Below are positions 1 through 11,554 of a DNA stretch of 64,000 nucleotides, piece by piece (position 1 is the first letter of the stretch; each line of letters opens with the position of its first letter). Under the pieces are notes generated by a model. It saw only the letters and a list, made by a program, of their open reading frames with translations. It had not been told where the DNA came from and made no database searches. The translations under genes were made by a program, and so were the position numbers. The stretch is from Acholoe squamosa (lineage: Eukaryota > Annelida > Polychaeta > Phyllodocida > Polynoidae), in contig OX439039.1 of the NCBI GenBank assembly GCA_949317995.1, forward strand, positions 13,445,282-13,509,281, given 5' to 3'.

Positions 1-3000
1 AGAAGCCGTCCAAGCCATCTGTATCCTTTACAATAAAACACAATTTTAACTGACAGACTATACCTTTTAGTTCTTGGCACATTTTAAACTTGAGAGTATG
101 CTGCTAACAGTGAAAAGTTTTTTCTTTAAAGACAAACGCTACCCGGTACACAGAAGCCACCTGGTGGCAGAAATTAAAACCCATCAGTTATACTATTTTA
201 ATGGTATTTCTTACCCTAACTGGACCACTTTAACTGTACATATTTTTTTCAGTTCATTTTTGATCACTATAGATACATTAGGGATATTTATATGCCATTT
301 GAATTCCCATAGGGTCTTATAGAAAATAAATATTTTTCAAAAATTCACAACTTTTCCATTTCAACCGTGACTCCCCCCTTTTTCTTTTTTCAAAATGTTT
401 GTCTAGATGTCCTCTTTCAATCCAGAGAGTCTTGTAGAAAAATCAGCAGAGGATCAGTATGCAGAGATGTCACTTTTCCTGGTTTACCAGGAATTCCTGG
501 TTTTGATTCCATGATTTCTGTATTAAATTATGTTTATTTCCTGGGAAAATGTGTCCAAAGTCCAGTTTTCCTGGTTTTTGTCGGCCAGTGAGTGGTATCT
601 CTGAGTATGTATGAGACATGATATGAAAAAAATAGTTTTTACCATTCGTTTCTATAGTTAAGGCATTTTACAGTTAAATTGTCATACTGTAAAAATAAGC
701 ACCGTGACATAGTGGGATTTTTTTTTTTGCATTTTCTTATTGATAGAACATCAAACTAATATAACCCTGAGTTATTTGATAACCCTGAGTTATTTGAGAT
801 TATCAGCAGCAGAACCCGTTCCAGACATTGGGTAGCATTTGTCTTAAAAAAAAACCTTGCTTAGGCCATAAAAGTGTTATTTGGGTTACTTAGCTTTGCC
901 AAGTGAAACAAAAATGAAAAAAAAATTCAAAAGTCATTGATCAATTCGGCAGCTAAATTTCGGTGGAACATGATTAATTCCAATGGTTGGTATTTAATTA
1001 GGGATAGACTTATATAAATAGTTCAACAATAATGTGTGGTATTTGACCTGTCTACAGTTTCTAAAAGAAATGGCATGTTAATGTATGTGTTGAGTTCTTA
1101 ATTTGCTGACAGCCATGTTTAACGGTCAGATTTTATTCGATCGCGCCATGAGTGTACGTATGGACAAGATGGCTGACCCCAACGCCACAGCAGCTGCCCC
1201 AGCACGCCTACCGAGTAAGTTCAATTAAAACAGCAGTAGGTAGAATATACCTCGGGCTTCCCTAGCCCACTTAAAAGGGTCTATTTCTCCTCTTTCCTAT
1301 CCCCTCGGGATGTGTGTGGTGCACATATGCACAGGCACTGACACATTCCCCTGTGAAATTGTGTAATGAAGTTCTCACCTTGAATATGACCTTAGCTGTC
1401 GAAATGGCGTTAAACATCTATTACTCACTCAGAATATACCTCAATGGTTATGGTTTTATTACACTTGATATGTTCACTGAGCTTGAGATATTTGGAATCG
1501 CTTTGTTGGGAAGTGTCATGAGTAAAAGACTGAAGATCATTTAAATGTACATGTAAATAAGTCTTAACACAAATTGCTATGAATGTGTGATACTTGAGAC
1601 TGGCTAATAAAAAACTGAAATTGTTTGTAGGTGGCCTTAAGACCATTGGCATGGGTCTAGGGTCTAACGGCGTCCCATTGTCAAACATCGCTCAACTTTC
1701 CCTGTCACAAGGACTCCTCGGTCTTGGAGGTATGGGTGGCAGCAACATGGGCGGTGGCAACATGGGAGGAGGAAATATGGGTGGTGGCAACATGGGAGGC
1801 AGCAACATGGGTGGAAATATGGGCGGAGGCAACATGGGAGGAGGCATGTCCGGCGGCATGAGCTCAAATAACATGGGTCAGTAAAAATTTTGCTTTTGTC
1901 CTCACAATTTTCATGCTACATTCCTATCTAGGTTGGAAAATATTCAATATTATTACCAGTATTCTGTAATGACAGCCAATCCAGCTAGAGTTGAGTAAAG
2001 TTGAATTATGATAATTTAGATTTTAAAAAAAGCTTTGATTAACTATGAAAACATCTGTAATATACAATATTATATCCCCCTACATAGTATGGCAGACTTT
2101 GTATGACTTGTAACAGAATAATTGTGCTTTATTTTCAGGTGGTATGGGAGGAATGGCTGGTATGGGGATGTCGTCCAACATGGGCAGTAACATGGGTGGT
2201 GGTATGAACAGTGGGATGGGATCTGGTATGGGTAGCGGAATGAGCAGCGGCATGAGCGGGGGTTTCAGCGACATGGTGGGTGGGGGAATGGGCAACAACA
2301 TGGGCATGAGCAGTAACATGGGAAATATGGGCAGCAGTATGGGCAACATGGGCACAGGAATGGGCAACATGGGTGGCAGCAACACAGGCATGGGGGGCAT
2401 GGGAGGTATGCGCACAGGCATGGACAATATGGGCGGCCTCGGCAACATGAGCGGTGGCATGGACAACTTTGGGATGGGCAACAACATGGGAGGTATGGGG
2501 GGAATGGGCCTAATGGGCATGGGAGGAAACACAAACATGGGACCGGCCGGTATGATGAGAAATAATGACAACACATCAAAGAGCCGCAACATCGACATGG
2601 ACAACTGCACAGTGTTTGTCAGAAATGTAAGTTGCCTGATTTACTTGGATTTACCTGTCTTAGCGTGTAAATAATTCCAAATATATTTGGGGGGCACTGT
2701 GGAGCCTAATGAAAAACATTTGACATCTCGAAAATCTTTGGCTATTCTTCAAATTCACTTAAAATTGTTTGTGTATTTATTATTAGGTTTACTTCAAAAA
2801 TTATGATACATAGCCAGGGATGTGATTTCTCCTACATCTGTAGGATTTCCTACCCTTAGGGGCCAAAAAGTTGACCCTCGTGATTTTCCCAGATCCAGTG
2901 AGAAAACTTGTCAACATTTATGGAGGGGGGGGATGTCTTTGATATTTGAATGCTAATTGTGCACCAAATTAGCCACAAACATATCCTTTGATCTAGTTTC

Positions 3001-4041
3001 CTATACAATCGCCAAAATGAAATCACATCCCTTTAATAGGTCACCTTTTGTCTTCTTTCGCAAAGCGCATATGAGTAGTGAGTGCTCTTTTTGACCTTTT
3101 TAAACTTTGCAGCTACCGTTCACCTACACATGGCAAAACCTGAAGGAAAAGTTCCGCCACATCGGTAAGTGAATTTTAAAGTGCTTACACAACAACTTTT
3201 ACAGCATTCATGTAATCCGTTCAAAGAAATTGAAAACCAATAATCATGAATTTATGATGAGTGTAATTTGAAAGGGAATTTTAAAGAAAGATTTACCAAA
3301 ACTTGTCAAATTTAAATATTTGCACTCTTTGAAAAGTGACCATAACTTAAAAAACATTCCTTATGGTTATTTCATTTTTAGGTGATGTCAAGTACGCAGC
3401 TATTCGCATGGAGAACAACCGGTCAAAGGGATGTGGTGTTGTGCGCTTCACGTCCCAGGATGAGGCTCGCAGAGCTATCAGTATCCCTTTTCTATCTCAC
3501 GCCAAGACGTGAACAATCCCTGCACGTCGAGGTTCTGAGTAAGACAAGCTACATTATTCTGTACTCAAACTTCTGCCTATAGGGCTCAAGCTTAGGGGTG
3601 TATTAGCTACACATAGCTTTTTGAATTTTGAATATCCATTCAGTAGAAGAAAAGTGGTACACCTTCTGGGCCACATAGTAGCAGTCCAGGCACACATGGT
3701 TGGTACAAAATTATCAACCCTACAAGGATATTGAACATAGAACATAGGAGTCAGTAATATGTAGGCCTATTTAAAGGCCTAGACTTAACCTTCATTTCAG
3801 TATTTTATCCTTCTGTTTAACAGATCCACTACTGCCATTGCTTATTCCAAATTTTTATGTAGTGTATCCAATGCTTAAGTAGTGAGACTTAAATTGATAT
3901 TTAATAGTAATCTGTACCAGGTTTGTATAACACGTCATTCGCCGAAGCACCCAAACAATAAGCCTTAACCAACTTCCAGACATGATGAATGGAGCCCGTA
4001 TTGAGGGCCGCGAGATTGAGGTCCGCATGGATACACGCTAA
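1..4041 (+). CDS. HNRNPM: hnRNP M / MYEF2-like RNA-binding protein, 3' part (end of RRM2, Gly/Met linker, RRM3)
   Basis: This is a nuclear RNA-binding protein of the hnRNP M/MYEF2 family, which acts in pre-mRNA splicing and transcript handling. The gene enters from the left edge. Exons are 1-20 (EAVQAIS, donor gtatcc), 1113-1214 (MFNGQILFDRAMSVRMD, the end of RRM2), 1631-1876 and 2139-2626 (linker of NMGG/GMG repeats), 3113-3164, 3382-3480 and 3980-4041 (stop TAA 4039-4041). All junctions have GT/AG and matching phases, and together they give 355 codons plus stop in one frame starting at base 2. RRM3 shows RNP2 VFVRNL (its final L codon opens the 3113 exon) and RNP1 KGCGVVRF, and ends at MMNGARIEGREIEVRMDTR. 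The protein stops right after RRM3, as in vertebrate hnRNP M. The linker is simple NMGG repeats rather than the vertebrate ERMG-type repeats. RRM1 and the start lie outside the window. HNRNPM versus its paralogue MYEF2 cannot be decided here; an invertebrate probably has one gene. Confidence 0.93.
462..603. mobile_element. 142-bp MITE, CAGAGATG ends, 6-bp TSD (intron of hnRNP M gene)
   Basis: The element starts CAGAGATGTCAC and ends GTGGTATCTCTG, an imperfect terminal inverted repeat. Subterminal copies of TTCCTGGTTT occur on both sides. AGTATG flanks it at 456-461 and 604-609. It has no coding capacity. Its structure fits a non-autonomous hAT-like element with 6-bp duplications. Confidence 0.8.
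1254..1430 (+). mobile_element. SINE, full-length-looking copy with 12-bp TSD
   Basis: This 177-bp element begins GGGCTTCCCTAGCCC and ends GGCGTTAAACATCTATTACTCACTC. It is flanked by the perfect 12-bp duplication AGAATATACCTC (1242-1253 and 1431-1442). Other copies lie at 11167-11295, 45976-46163 (reverse) and probably 52767-52933. The 3' ACTC-type tail and the variable 5' truncation indicate LINE-driven retroposition. I see no clear tRNA-type A and B boxes. It sits in the intron after the RRM2 exon. Confidence 0.85.
2815..3033. mobile_element. Foldback element, CAGGGATGTGATTT ends
   Basis: CAGGGATGTGATTTCTCC at the left is matched by GAAATCACATCCCT at the right (~220 bp). It has the same architecture as the other CAGGG MITEs, with subterminal CCTAC/GTAGG words. 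No intact target duplication is visible, so it is probably an older copy. It lies in the intron between the linker exon and the first RRM3 exon. Confidence 0.6.
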
Positions 4042-4865
4042 AGGGTACATTGTCCTTGTTTGCCCCTATCTTTTGTCGGACTCACTCGCTGCCCGCAGTC
4101 TGCGGTAGCTTTTGTCTTGAGGGGATCGGATCTTTGTCTGCCATCGTGCTCGTAAACATCGCTACATCTACTGCTCGTTGACACTGATTGAACAGATTAT
4201 GATGATGAACTAGTTATTATATTCGTGACTACCGAATATTATCCTCTTGTATTTCTGCATTTTGATTCATCATGATTTATTTGAACTTTTGGGGACTGGT
4301 TGGTGGAGAACACCCAGAACCAGGTCTAGGAGAACCTTGGTGAGAAGTATGAATCAATCCGGCAGAGGCAGTCAGTCAGACGCCCCTCAGGGCTAGCCCC
4401 TTACTCACGTTCCATTGAGACTTTTCTGGTGGATTATGATGAATTTTATTATCGAGATCATGTCACATTCTTCTCCTCCCAGACTCGTCGTCATTTAGGT
4501 CCCTCTTGTGTTCGTACAATGATTAGTGTATACACTTCCCACACACATAAGTGAATAAGACATTGACGCTACTACTTATTATTATCATCGGACAATCCTT
4601 GCCATGAAGTTTGTTAATATACACATGAAAACAGAAGGAAACGGACAAAGCGTTATATGGTTTAGCTTACTTTTATTTTACTAGTGTGGGTAGACATAAG
4701 GATGTGTTTTGGATAGAGTATATGTTTTATATTTTTCTCGAAAACTGAAGCTCCCCTCCCTTATTGCACATGTTGCTCAAACAGCTCTTAACGTTGGCTA
4801 GTGTATCGTGAGTAACTAGAAACTTATGTGTACAACAAAATAAAGTCGTATTGTCATCTAGCGAA
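4042..4865 (+). terminator. 3' UTR and poly(A) signal of the hnRNP M-like gene
   Basis: After the stop at 4041 the first canonical AATAAA is at 4839-4844, followed within 20-30 bases by a T/G-rich stretch, which gives an ~820-base 3' UTR. The segment lacks the MITEs seen almost everywhere else, consistent with transcribed sequence under some constraint. Another AATAAA near 6315 could support a longer isoform. The cleavage site itself is inferred. Confidence 0.6.
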
Positions 4866-7800
4866 GCGTTTTCTTTATTGATTCATCATTCATGTTGGAA
4901 TTAGTCATTTCCTATTGAATTCATTCATAAATGACAGGAAGATAGGTGTGTTTTTAAGTAGCTATTTCAACAGATTGATCTGTACTTAACTTGTGTAAGG
5001 TAGGGCAGTTTAATAGGTGATTTGTCGTTTTGACGTAAAGATGAAGTATTGTTTAACGATGTGTGCTTAGACTGACTGATTTGCCATTTTACAGTTTCTT
5101 TCAGACGTTGCTTTATGAGAGGTGATTTGCTGTGTACGTGCATTCAGATATTGATGGTTTTCATGTTGGTATTTAGGGGTTTATCGTAGATAACGCTCAT
5201 GTTATACAAATACACCCAGGTTTGTATAGTGTAAGAATTGTGTCGAGAGATGCTTCATTGTGTAACTCAATAACAGGGTTCCCACGGGTCAGTTGAAACT
5301 GAATTTACCCTAGTTTACCCTAGAGATTGGAAGGGAAAAAAATCTTTTGATTGAGATGAAAAAAATATCATTGAACAGTATATTAGGCCAAATAGCTTGT
5401 GAATGTATTACATTCTGGGCATTTCTTCATCTGAGAACCTTTCCTGAAATTGAAAAAAAAAGCAGGGGCTTTAATGTATCAACCATTTTTCGGATAGTTT
5501 TGAACTGGACCTATGTCAGGTTTTAGCCAGTTCATTGTAATGAGTGGGAACCCTGATTTAAGAAGTGTCACATACCGCCTTAGGACGTGTACTCTTTTTC
5601 TCCATCTTGCTCATTATCACCACAACTTGAATGATTGCATTCTCAGCTTCTTCCAATTTACACCTTTTTAATATTGCAGACTTCGTCACAATTTGTCTCT
5701 CTGAGACCACAGCTGCTAAAATTTAAAAACCACTGCCAAATCATCTCTTCAGTTGCTATTTGATAAGAGAATTAGGATTAATAATATGCAATTGAGAGAA
5801 ATGACTGCCCCCATCACTGTTTGTTGTTCTTTTGCTGTTTGATGAGTATCCAAAATTTGATTCCCATCTTAATGCAATTCGACATTCGTACTTCGCGATT
5901 TAAAATTCGCGACATGGGTCATCATGATTTCCGATGTTGCAGGCATGATTATACAAAACATATTCAGTTCCCTTCACTCCATTCTTTGTATGGTAAGGCC
6001 TCAAGTGTCCTGTTATAAGTAGAACCTTATCTCCTAGCCAGCTTTGTCACTTGAAATACTCCTTATGGATTCCCATTGAGGCTTGCTCATTGGACACCGG
6101 AGACCCTACTACATCAAATAATGTATTAGATGTATGTGGCATGGAAGAGACTAGAGGAACAAACTAAGTTACATATTTGTCCATTCCCCATATTACATAT
6201 CTCACAATTTGACTTTTTTTCTATTACATTTTTTGTAAGTGTTCCCACAACATTCTTCTTTTGTACAGTTCATTATTAGCATGTAGATGTTTCATCCAGG
6301 CTTTTCTACAAAGAAATAAATCAGAAATCACTCGCCATTATTAGTCATTTCTATACGACATATTCCACTGCCTTGTCATAGATATTTAGGATTATGATAT
6401 AAAACATTGATTGGTAGTGGAAGGACTGATGTTGTTTATGATTTGGTAGCCTCTAGAGTAGTCATGGTTACAACTATTGTATTTTAGGTTAAGGATGATT
6501 GAGTCGTTGCAGGTTTCTGATGTGTGAGTCTAGGCTGGATTACATCTTCTAAGACTTTATACCTCATGATCATGTATACATTACTCTGATAATGATGAAG
6601 CATGTACAGCGTTCAATCCAGTCTGTTCACACCATGTTCGATTAACAGTCACTGAAACACTTGATAATCAATGTAAGCCTCAAAGACACTATAATACTAG
6701 ACCTAAACCTTGCTACTGACTCCTTTTGGTTCTGGATTGAACACTGCTCCTGCGGTCACATGCTAGAATCAGTTTGTCCGTCTGTGAATCCTTATGTTTT
6801 TTGACAAGTTTTCTTTAGCGCAAAGCTGTGTTTACTATTATCATGAGGTGGTGGGCAGGCTACATGCTTTGCTTGATGTTTGTATATATTATGTTTTACA
6901 TTCCATGACATCTCACGGTGGTTGACCAACACACTCGCTGTTTTTGATATCCGAGTGAGAAGATAACAATATGCACCTGTCATCAACGTTCCCCTTTCAA
7001 ACGTGATCAGATTTTTTTTCCCTTCTCGTTTCTCACAATGCTGTAGGAGATTTTCCTTTCATGATTGACTAGTTTGGGCCCTCTAGCTGCCAACGAGAGG
7101 TGTGGGTGTGTTTTTTGTGACTGTGCATGTTTTGACTCTTGCTGCTACTTGTTTGATGATGATTATGATGACAAAGTCCCCTATTATCACCCAGACAGGA
7201 GTCAAACCATGTCCACTCCGTATTTACATGTTTTACCTTCTAGTTGCTGTTTAAATCCCTATATATCATGAGTATGGCTGAGTTGGCCCCGGTCAGTATC
7301 AAAATGGCTCGAGCCGCTGGCCCCTGTCTGACTTCCCAGGGGCAGGCTTGCTGCTCTGTAACACATGTACTTCAGGTATTGATCAACTCAGCTGTGGCAC
7401 TCAAGTGTGGTCTCTGACCCATAGCAGGTTCCCACAGGGTGTAAATTGACGCAAGTCGAGATCTCCGTAAGTACCGACACGCTCTCTTGTTCGTTTCTCT
7501 TCTACCTGTGTCCTTCACACGTAAGGCAGCTGGAATTAGTTCTGGGATTAGTCCTCATTCAACACCCTCACACTTAGCTCCCCAAGTACTCAGGCCTCAC
7601 TGACTATCATACAACAAAACTACCGCAGGGATTACTAGATCGTTGCTATTAATGACACAAAATAATTTTTAAAGTACTTTGGTTCTAATGAGGAGGGATA
7701 AATGGCCTTGGAACATGTTCTTGTTTTCATTAAGGAAAAACAAAACTTTGGTTATGTTCTTACATCTCATTGTTAACAGTTAAAACACAATTGGGTCGAA

Positions 7801-8795
7801 CATGCAGACCCGAACACAGGGTATATAATAGTGGCTAGACTTAGACCACACGATCACAGCTTCCCATCTTTTCCCATCTTCTCTTGGCTTGTACTTCATA
7901 TACAAAAATGTTTAATTTTTGCAAATTTGAGTTAACCAGGTTACTTTATTTTCCTCACATTTCTGTGGATTCTTGTTAAAAGCCTATTTAAATTTACTTC
8001 TACTCAATAATAAACATAGTGGGGCCTTGTTGTAAAGTCACCCTCATTGAGCCTAATTGTGATTGTTGAGCAGTTAAACCTTCCTAGTCTGATAAAGGAG
8101 TCTCACTCACTGGGTGAGAGGGTCATTGTGTCTACAGTATTCCTTAAATTAATTGTACAGAGCTTGATAAAAATCCAGGCGTACTCTCGGGAATTAACGA
8201 CTAGTCTATCATACTGGGTTTTATCATTAGTCTCAGTTGTGAGTTGTATCCCCTTTCTCTAAATTGGGAGTTTGTCACCTTTATTCGAGACAATGTTTTC
8301 CTTATATTAGCTGAATCGTTCTCGCTCTGGTTTAGTTCAATATTAAAGTTACCTCTTGAAAGTACAATCATTGACCATTTCAGATCTTTGAAGATGTTAA
8401 AAGCTGACTGGAAAGGTTGCCTTAGGATGTGGCCTTTGATTTGAATAATCTATATTGAAACAAACTAAGAATAGTGAGTGGATATCTCAGTTGTAGTGTG
8501 TTCTTTGTCAGCAAAACCAACCCTTTATGTTCTGCATAGTGCATTAATGCACCAATTTGTCATTACCATGCGTGCATCATGCCGATCCTATGGGAGTTCA
8601 TCAACAACCCTGTAGGTCGGCCTGATGCAGAAATGCAGCCTAGGCGATAAGACCTCAATAGTGCTCTATTCAGAACGCTGTGCGATGACAAATGGGCATG
8701 GTGCACTAATTTGCTATGCGGTCCTTAAAGTGTTGCCATGGAGTAAGGCGTACCATCAGTTGTGGCATGATTTAAAGCAGCGTTTGGTGTTGTAG
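4866..8795. other. Intergenic 3' flank of the hnRNP M-like gene
   Basis: No recognisable gene is present. The only repeat I can define is a CAGGGTTCCCAC foldback at 5274-5555. A degenerate AATGCATCATGCCGACC-type repeat lies at about 8520-8740. The 5.6-8.5 kb part is unusually free of MITEs for this window. It has several small open frames (for example at 7065 and 7268), but none has a motif or a convincing exon structure. A long alternative 3' UTR or a non-coding RNA is possible and not demonstrable. Confidence 0.5.
5274..5555. mobile_element. Foldback element, CAGGGTTCCCAC ends
   Basis: The left end CAGGGTTCCCAC is mirrored by GTGGGAACCCTG at the right (282 bp). Flanking hexamers (CAATAA, ATTTAA) match only partly, so the target duplication has decayed or is absent. 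It fits the general CAGGG...CCCTG architecture. Confidence 0.6.
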
Positions 8796-8820
8796 GTGCT
8801 GAGCTGTAACACAATCGGAG

Positions 8821-9237
8821 AGACTACTATGCTTCCACAGAAGTGTCCGTCAAGAATGTCAAGTCACATTCCTTCAAGGATGACTCAAGGTGAGACATAG
8901 CAGACTGATGATATACATATAAAATGATTTAGAAAAAAAATGTGCTCAGTATGGTGTAGTTAGAAAAAAATAAACAGGTTGAGATAGCAAATCTAAAATA
9001 AGAACTTTAGAAAGGATGTCCCGTATGCTTTTACTACAGCTTTTAAATAAAGCCTGGAAGGCGTCTTGAAGGACCATTTCTCACTTTCTTTCTACAGCCA
9101 TATCCTGATGAGAGATGTGGGTGCCCTGACAACATAGGATGTGCTGGTAGTTGGCAACAAGGTGGGGAACAGTTTCTCTTTAAACGATATATCCTATGGG
9201 GCACATAATCCATTTGACAATGAAGCGGTCCTATAAG
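8821..9237 (+). pseudogene. Unrecognised exon-like pieces upstream of a terminal exon, possibly decayed
   Basis: A first piece, open from about 8810 to 8889, reads NRRDYYASTEVSVKNVKSH-like sequence and ends at a good donor (AAG|gtgaga). After a strong acceptor (ttctttctacag, exon from 9098) the same frame continues as SHILMRDVGALTT, meets TAG at 9135-9137, then stays open as DVLVVGNKVGNSFSLNDIS-like sequence to 9237. An alternative frame of the second piece (PYPDERCGCPDNIGCAGSW) is open from 9098 to a donor at 9163 and would join in phase to the terminal exon at 9932, but it does not join in phase to the first piece. A TAA at 8807-8809 lies just upstream in the first frame. These could be real exons, alternative exons or a decaying gene; I do not recognise the family. 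Confidence 0.35.
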
Positions 9238-9243
9238 TGCTAT

Positions 9244-9480
9244 TACCGTAAACTCCCGCGTATAAGATGCGTCCTCTACGCCAAACAAATGCCTGGTGCG
9301 TCTTATATGATCTACTGAAGTTTGGGGTGCGTCTTATACGAGGGGTAATTTTACTATAGAAATGTACTGGATTGACAAAAATCACCCCTTAGAGGTGCGT
9401 CTTATACGTGAAAATGCCTCTGCTGAGTTTGGGGTGCGTCCTATACGCGCAGCGCGTCTTCTACGCGGGAGTTTACAGTA
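9244..9480. mobile_element. TACCGTA-family foldback MITE, short form (~237 bp)
   Basis: TACCGTAAACTCCCGCGTA at the left and the reverse complement at the right (with TTTACAGTA). Inside are GTGCGTCTTATACG units. If the flanking TA on each side is the duplicated target, the element proper is CCGTAA...TTACGG. It lies in the presumptive intron before the 9932 exon. Confidence 0.85.
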
Positions 9481-9768
9481 GGACATGTGTCTTGAAAATC
9501 TCCAATCGTGTTACCATTTTTTCTAAGCTGTAGGGCGGGGGGCACAATTTTCATGAAGTGTACCAGTATTATAAATATGTCGGAAAAGGGATATTGTTTG
9601 ATATTTTTGTCTTTTAATTTCGGTCTAAAACTATGTTTGGGGTGATTGTGTATTTGTTTCTTTTTCCCTTTAAAACATGATACTTTGAACTGATCAATGA
9701 GAAAGCAGGATTTGAGGTCGTCCATATGCTGTAGAACCCTGGGAAATTAAAGTAGCATGTTCTAAGTT

Positions 9769-9862
9769 GGATAGAGACTGTTATGGTGTTCCTACATGAT
9801 ATAGACACCCGACGTTGGTCGGGTGTCTATATCATGTAGGAACACCATAACAGTCTCTATCC
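9769..9862. repeat. Perfect 45-bp inverted repeat with 4-nt loop
   Basis: The arms 9769-9813 and 9818-9862 are fully complementary, with loop GTTG. The hairpin begins GGATAGAGACTG. It lies 70 bases upstream of the acceptor of the 9932 exon. It could be a hairpin RNA precursor, a very young inverted duplication, or a sequencing/assembly fold-back. Confidence 0.9.
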
Positions 9863-9931
9863 CATACAAAATTCGCCGCTTGATGCTTGAATAATTCATT
9901 TTTACTTATATCCGCCTTTTTTGCCTTCCAG

Positions 9932-10167
9932 ACAGTGAAGAAGGGCATTGGGTCCAGAGAGCTCGGAAGTACATAGACATGCTCTTAGCACGAGGGAACC
10001 CTAACCTCCTGGTGCAAACTGCCAATGCCAATTTGTGCTGTCTGTGTGCTAACCTCACCCACATCAACAAACTAAGCAGAGACTCGAGAAGGCTCAGAAA
10101 AATGGCAGCCTTTACATTGTCACAACACATGAGAAATAACTCTTTTACCTTTAGCAATAAACTGTGA
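9932..10167 (+). CDS. Candidate terminal exon of an unrecognised protein
   Basis: A polypyrimidine tract and acceptor (tttttgccttccag) precede an open frame of about 77 codons ending in TGA at 10165-10167. It reads (x)SEEGHWVQRARKYIDMLLAR... LLVQTANANLCCLCANL ... KMAAFTLSQHMRNNSFTFSNKL. The composition is ordinary for a helical protein C-terminus, and the entry phase (needs one upstream base) matches the donor CAACAAG at 9164. An AATAAA sits at 10155-10160, just before the stop, so the 3' UTR would be very short. I do not recognise the family. It is separate from the hnRNP M-like gene, which has already terminated, and from DET1 on the other strand. The start at 9932 is the splice acceptor, not a Met; the first Met is at 9979. 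Confidence 0.5.
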
Positions 10168-10737
10168 TTTTATGGAATTTGTTGTGTTCTTTGCTGGGTA
10201 AAGATCCTTTCTTAGTTTCTAACATATACTAGTTACTAGTAGATGTACCAATCATATCAGAACTCGTCGATACCTACTAAATTCATACACCAGGAATAAA
10301 AAAAGAAAGACGTCATTGCATTGATATCAACAGAGCATCTGGCACATTTAATGAGCAAACAAAGGGCTCTTCAAAAGTGAAAGATTTGACAATTTGTATT
10401 GGAACGAGATATCAAATGTCCCATCATTCAAAACCTATTAACCTGCACCATATTTTGGCCATACTAGTCTCGTAGACTCACTGAAATTCCTTTTCTATTA
10501 GAAATCTTGTAAAGCCCAGATCATGTCAATTTTTGATTACAAAGGCGATCACCGAACTATCAGTGACTCGATTTTGATACAGAATTGGGGAAGGAGGAAT
10601 GACAACTCATGGATAAAACCTTTTAAGGTGCCTAAAAATGTGCAGTGAAAGATACCATTAAGCTGCAGCTTAAAAACCAGAGATCAAAGTTGGCGTATCT
10701 GCTATAAAAGGACTTAATTTTTTTTTGGATGTGTGGC

Positions 10738-11048
10738 ATACATGCCAACACACCCGGATTTTGACCATTTTAAATGGAATCTCCTGGTTTTGATTTCTCC
10801 CCTTAAAACTCCTGGATTTTCATCCATCTCCCGGTTTTTGGGATTATAATGCTCTTTTAGTCTATAAAATCTCCCCGGATTTGAAGTGTTTATGATTTTT
10901 TGACAAAAATAATAGAAAATGCTCTATTTTGTCTAGATAGACCTTTCGCCCTGTAGACCACCCGATTGTTTTCTATAAAGGTAAAGTTGGGCAAATTAGT
11001 TTCAATCTCCCATGGTCTCCTGGTTTGTGTCCCCGAAATGTTGGCATG
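10738..11048. mobile_element. 311-bp foldback MITE, ATACATGCCAAC ends, 6-bp TSD
   Basis: ATACATGCCAACA at the left and TGTTGGCATG at the right. TGTGGC lies immediately outside on both sides (10732-10737 and 11049-11054). Internal words such as CTCCTGGTTTTG and TCTCCTGGTTTG resemble the subterminal repeats of the CAGGG MITEs. Confidence 0.7.
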
Positions 11049-11166
11049 TGTGGCGTGGACCTAAATAAACTCATCTCTACTCTAGTGCCACGTTCATATT
11101 CCAATCACTGCTTGCCCAAATTGCGTCAAGTGTCAAACCACAAAACAATACACTTCACTCGACAGC

Positions 11167-11295
11167 GATGTGTGTGGTGCACATATGCGCGGGCACTGAC
11201 ACATTCCCCTGTGAAATTGTGTAATGTAGTTCTTGCCATGAATATGACCACAGCTGTCGAAATGGCGTTAAACATCTATTACTCACTCACTCACT
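11167..11295 (+). mobile_element. 5'-truncated SINE copy with 11-bp TSD
   Basis: Starts at GATGTGTGTGGTGCACATA, missing the first ~50 bases of the 1254 copy, and ends in four ACTC units. CACTCGACAGC is duplicated at 11156-11166 and 11296-11306. 5' truncation plus a long duplication is the signature of target-primed reverse transcription. Confidence 0.88.
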
Positions 11296-11554
11296 CACTC
11301 GACAGCCCTTGACATCTCACCTCAGTAAACCTGTTGGTTAATCAAACAGGCTTTGAGTAGGCAGGCCAACGGGTCTGTAAATATTCTGCTGATTTTATCA
11401 AGTTCAGAATGTATGATAGAGTCAGTCTAGACGATTGTGGAACCAGAATCCATATGTTTCTAGCTTATTTGGTTGCTTTGCTATGCCATTCTAGAGTTAG
11501 CATATGGCCTAAATTGTTTTGTACCTTTTTCCACAGTGGTATATACATGAGGTC

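Noticed and set aside
1664..2610. Long Met/Pro/Leu- and Cys-rich frames on the minus strand
   Set aside because: Antisense shadows of the Gly/Met-rich linker exons of the hnRNP M-like gene.
7268..7414. 48-codon frame starting MSMAELAPVS with an internal CAG|gtattg
   Set aside because: No promoter, motif or in-phase downstream exon could be linked; a chance frame is as likely.
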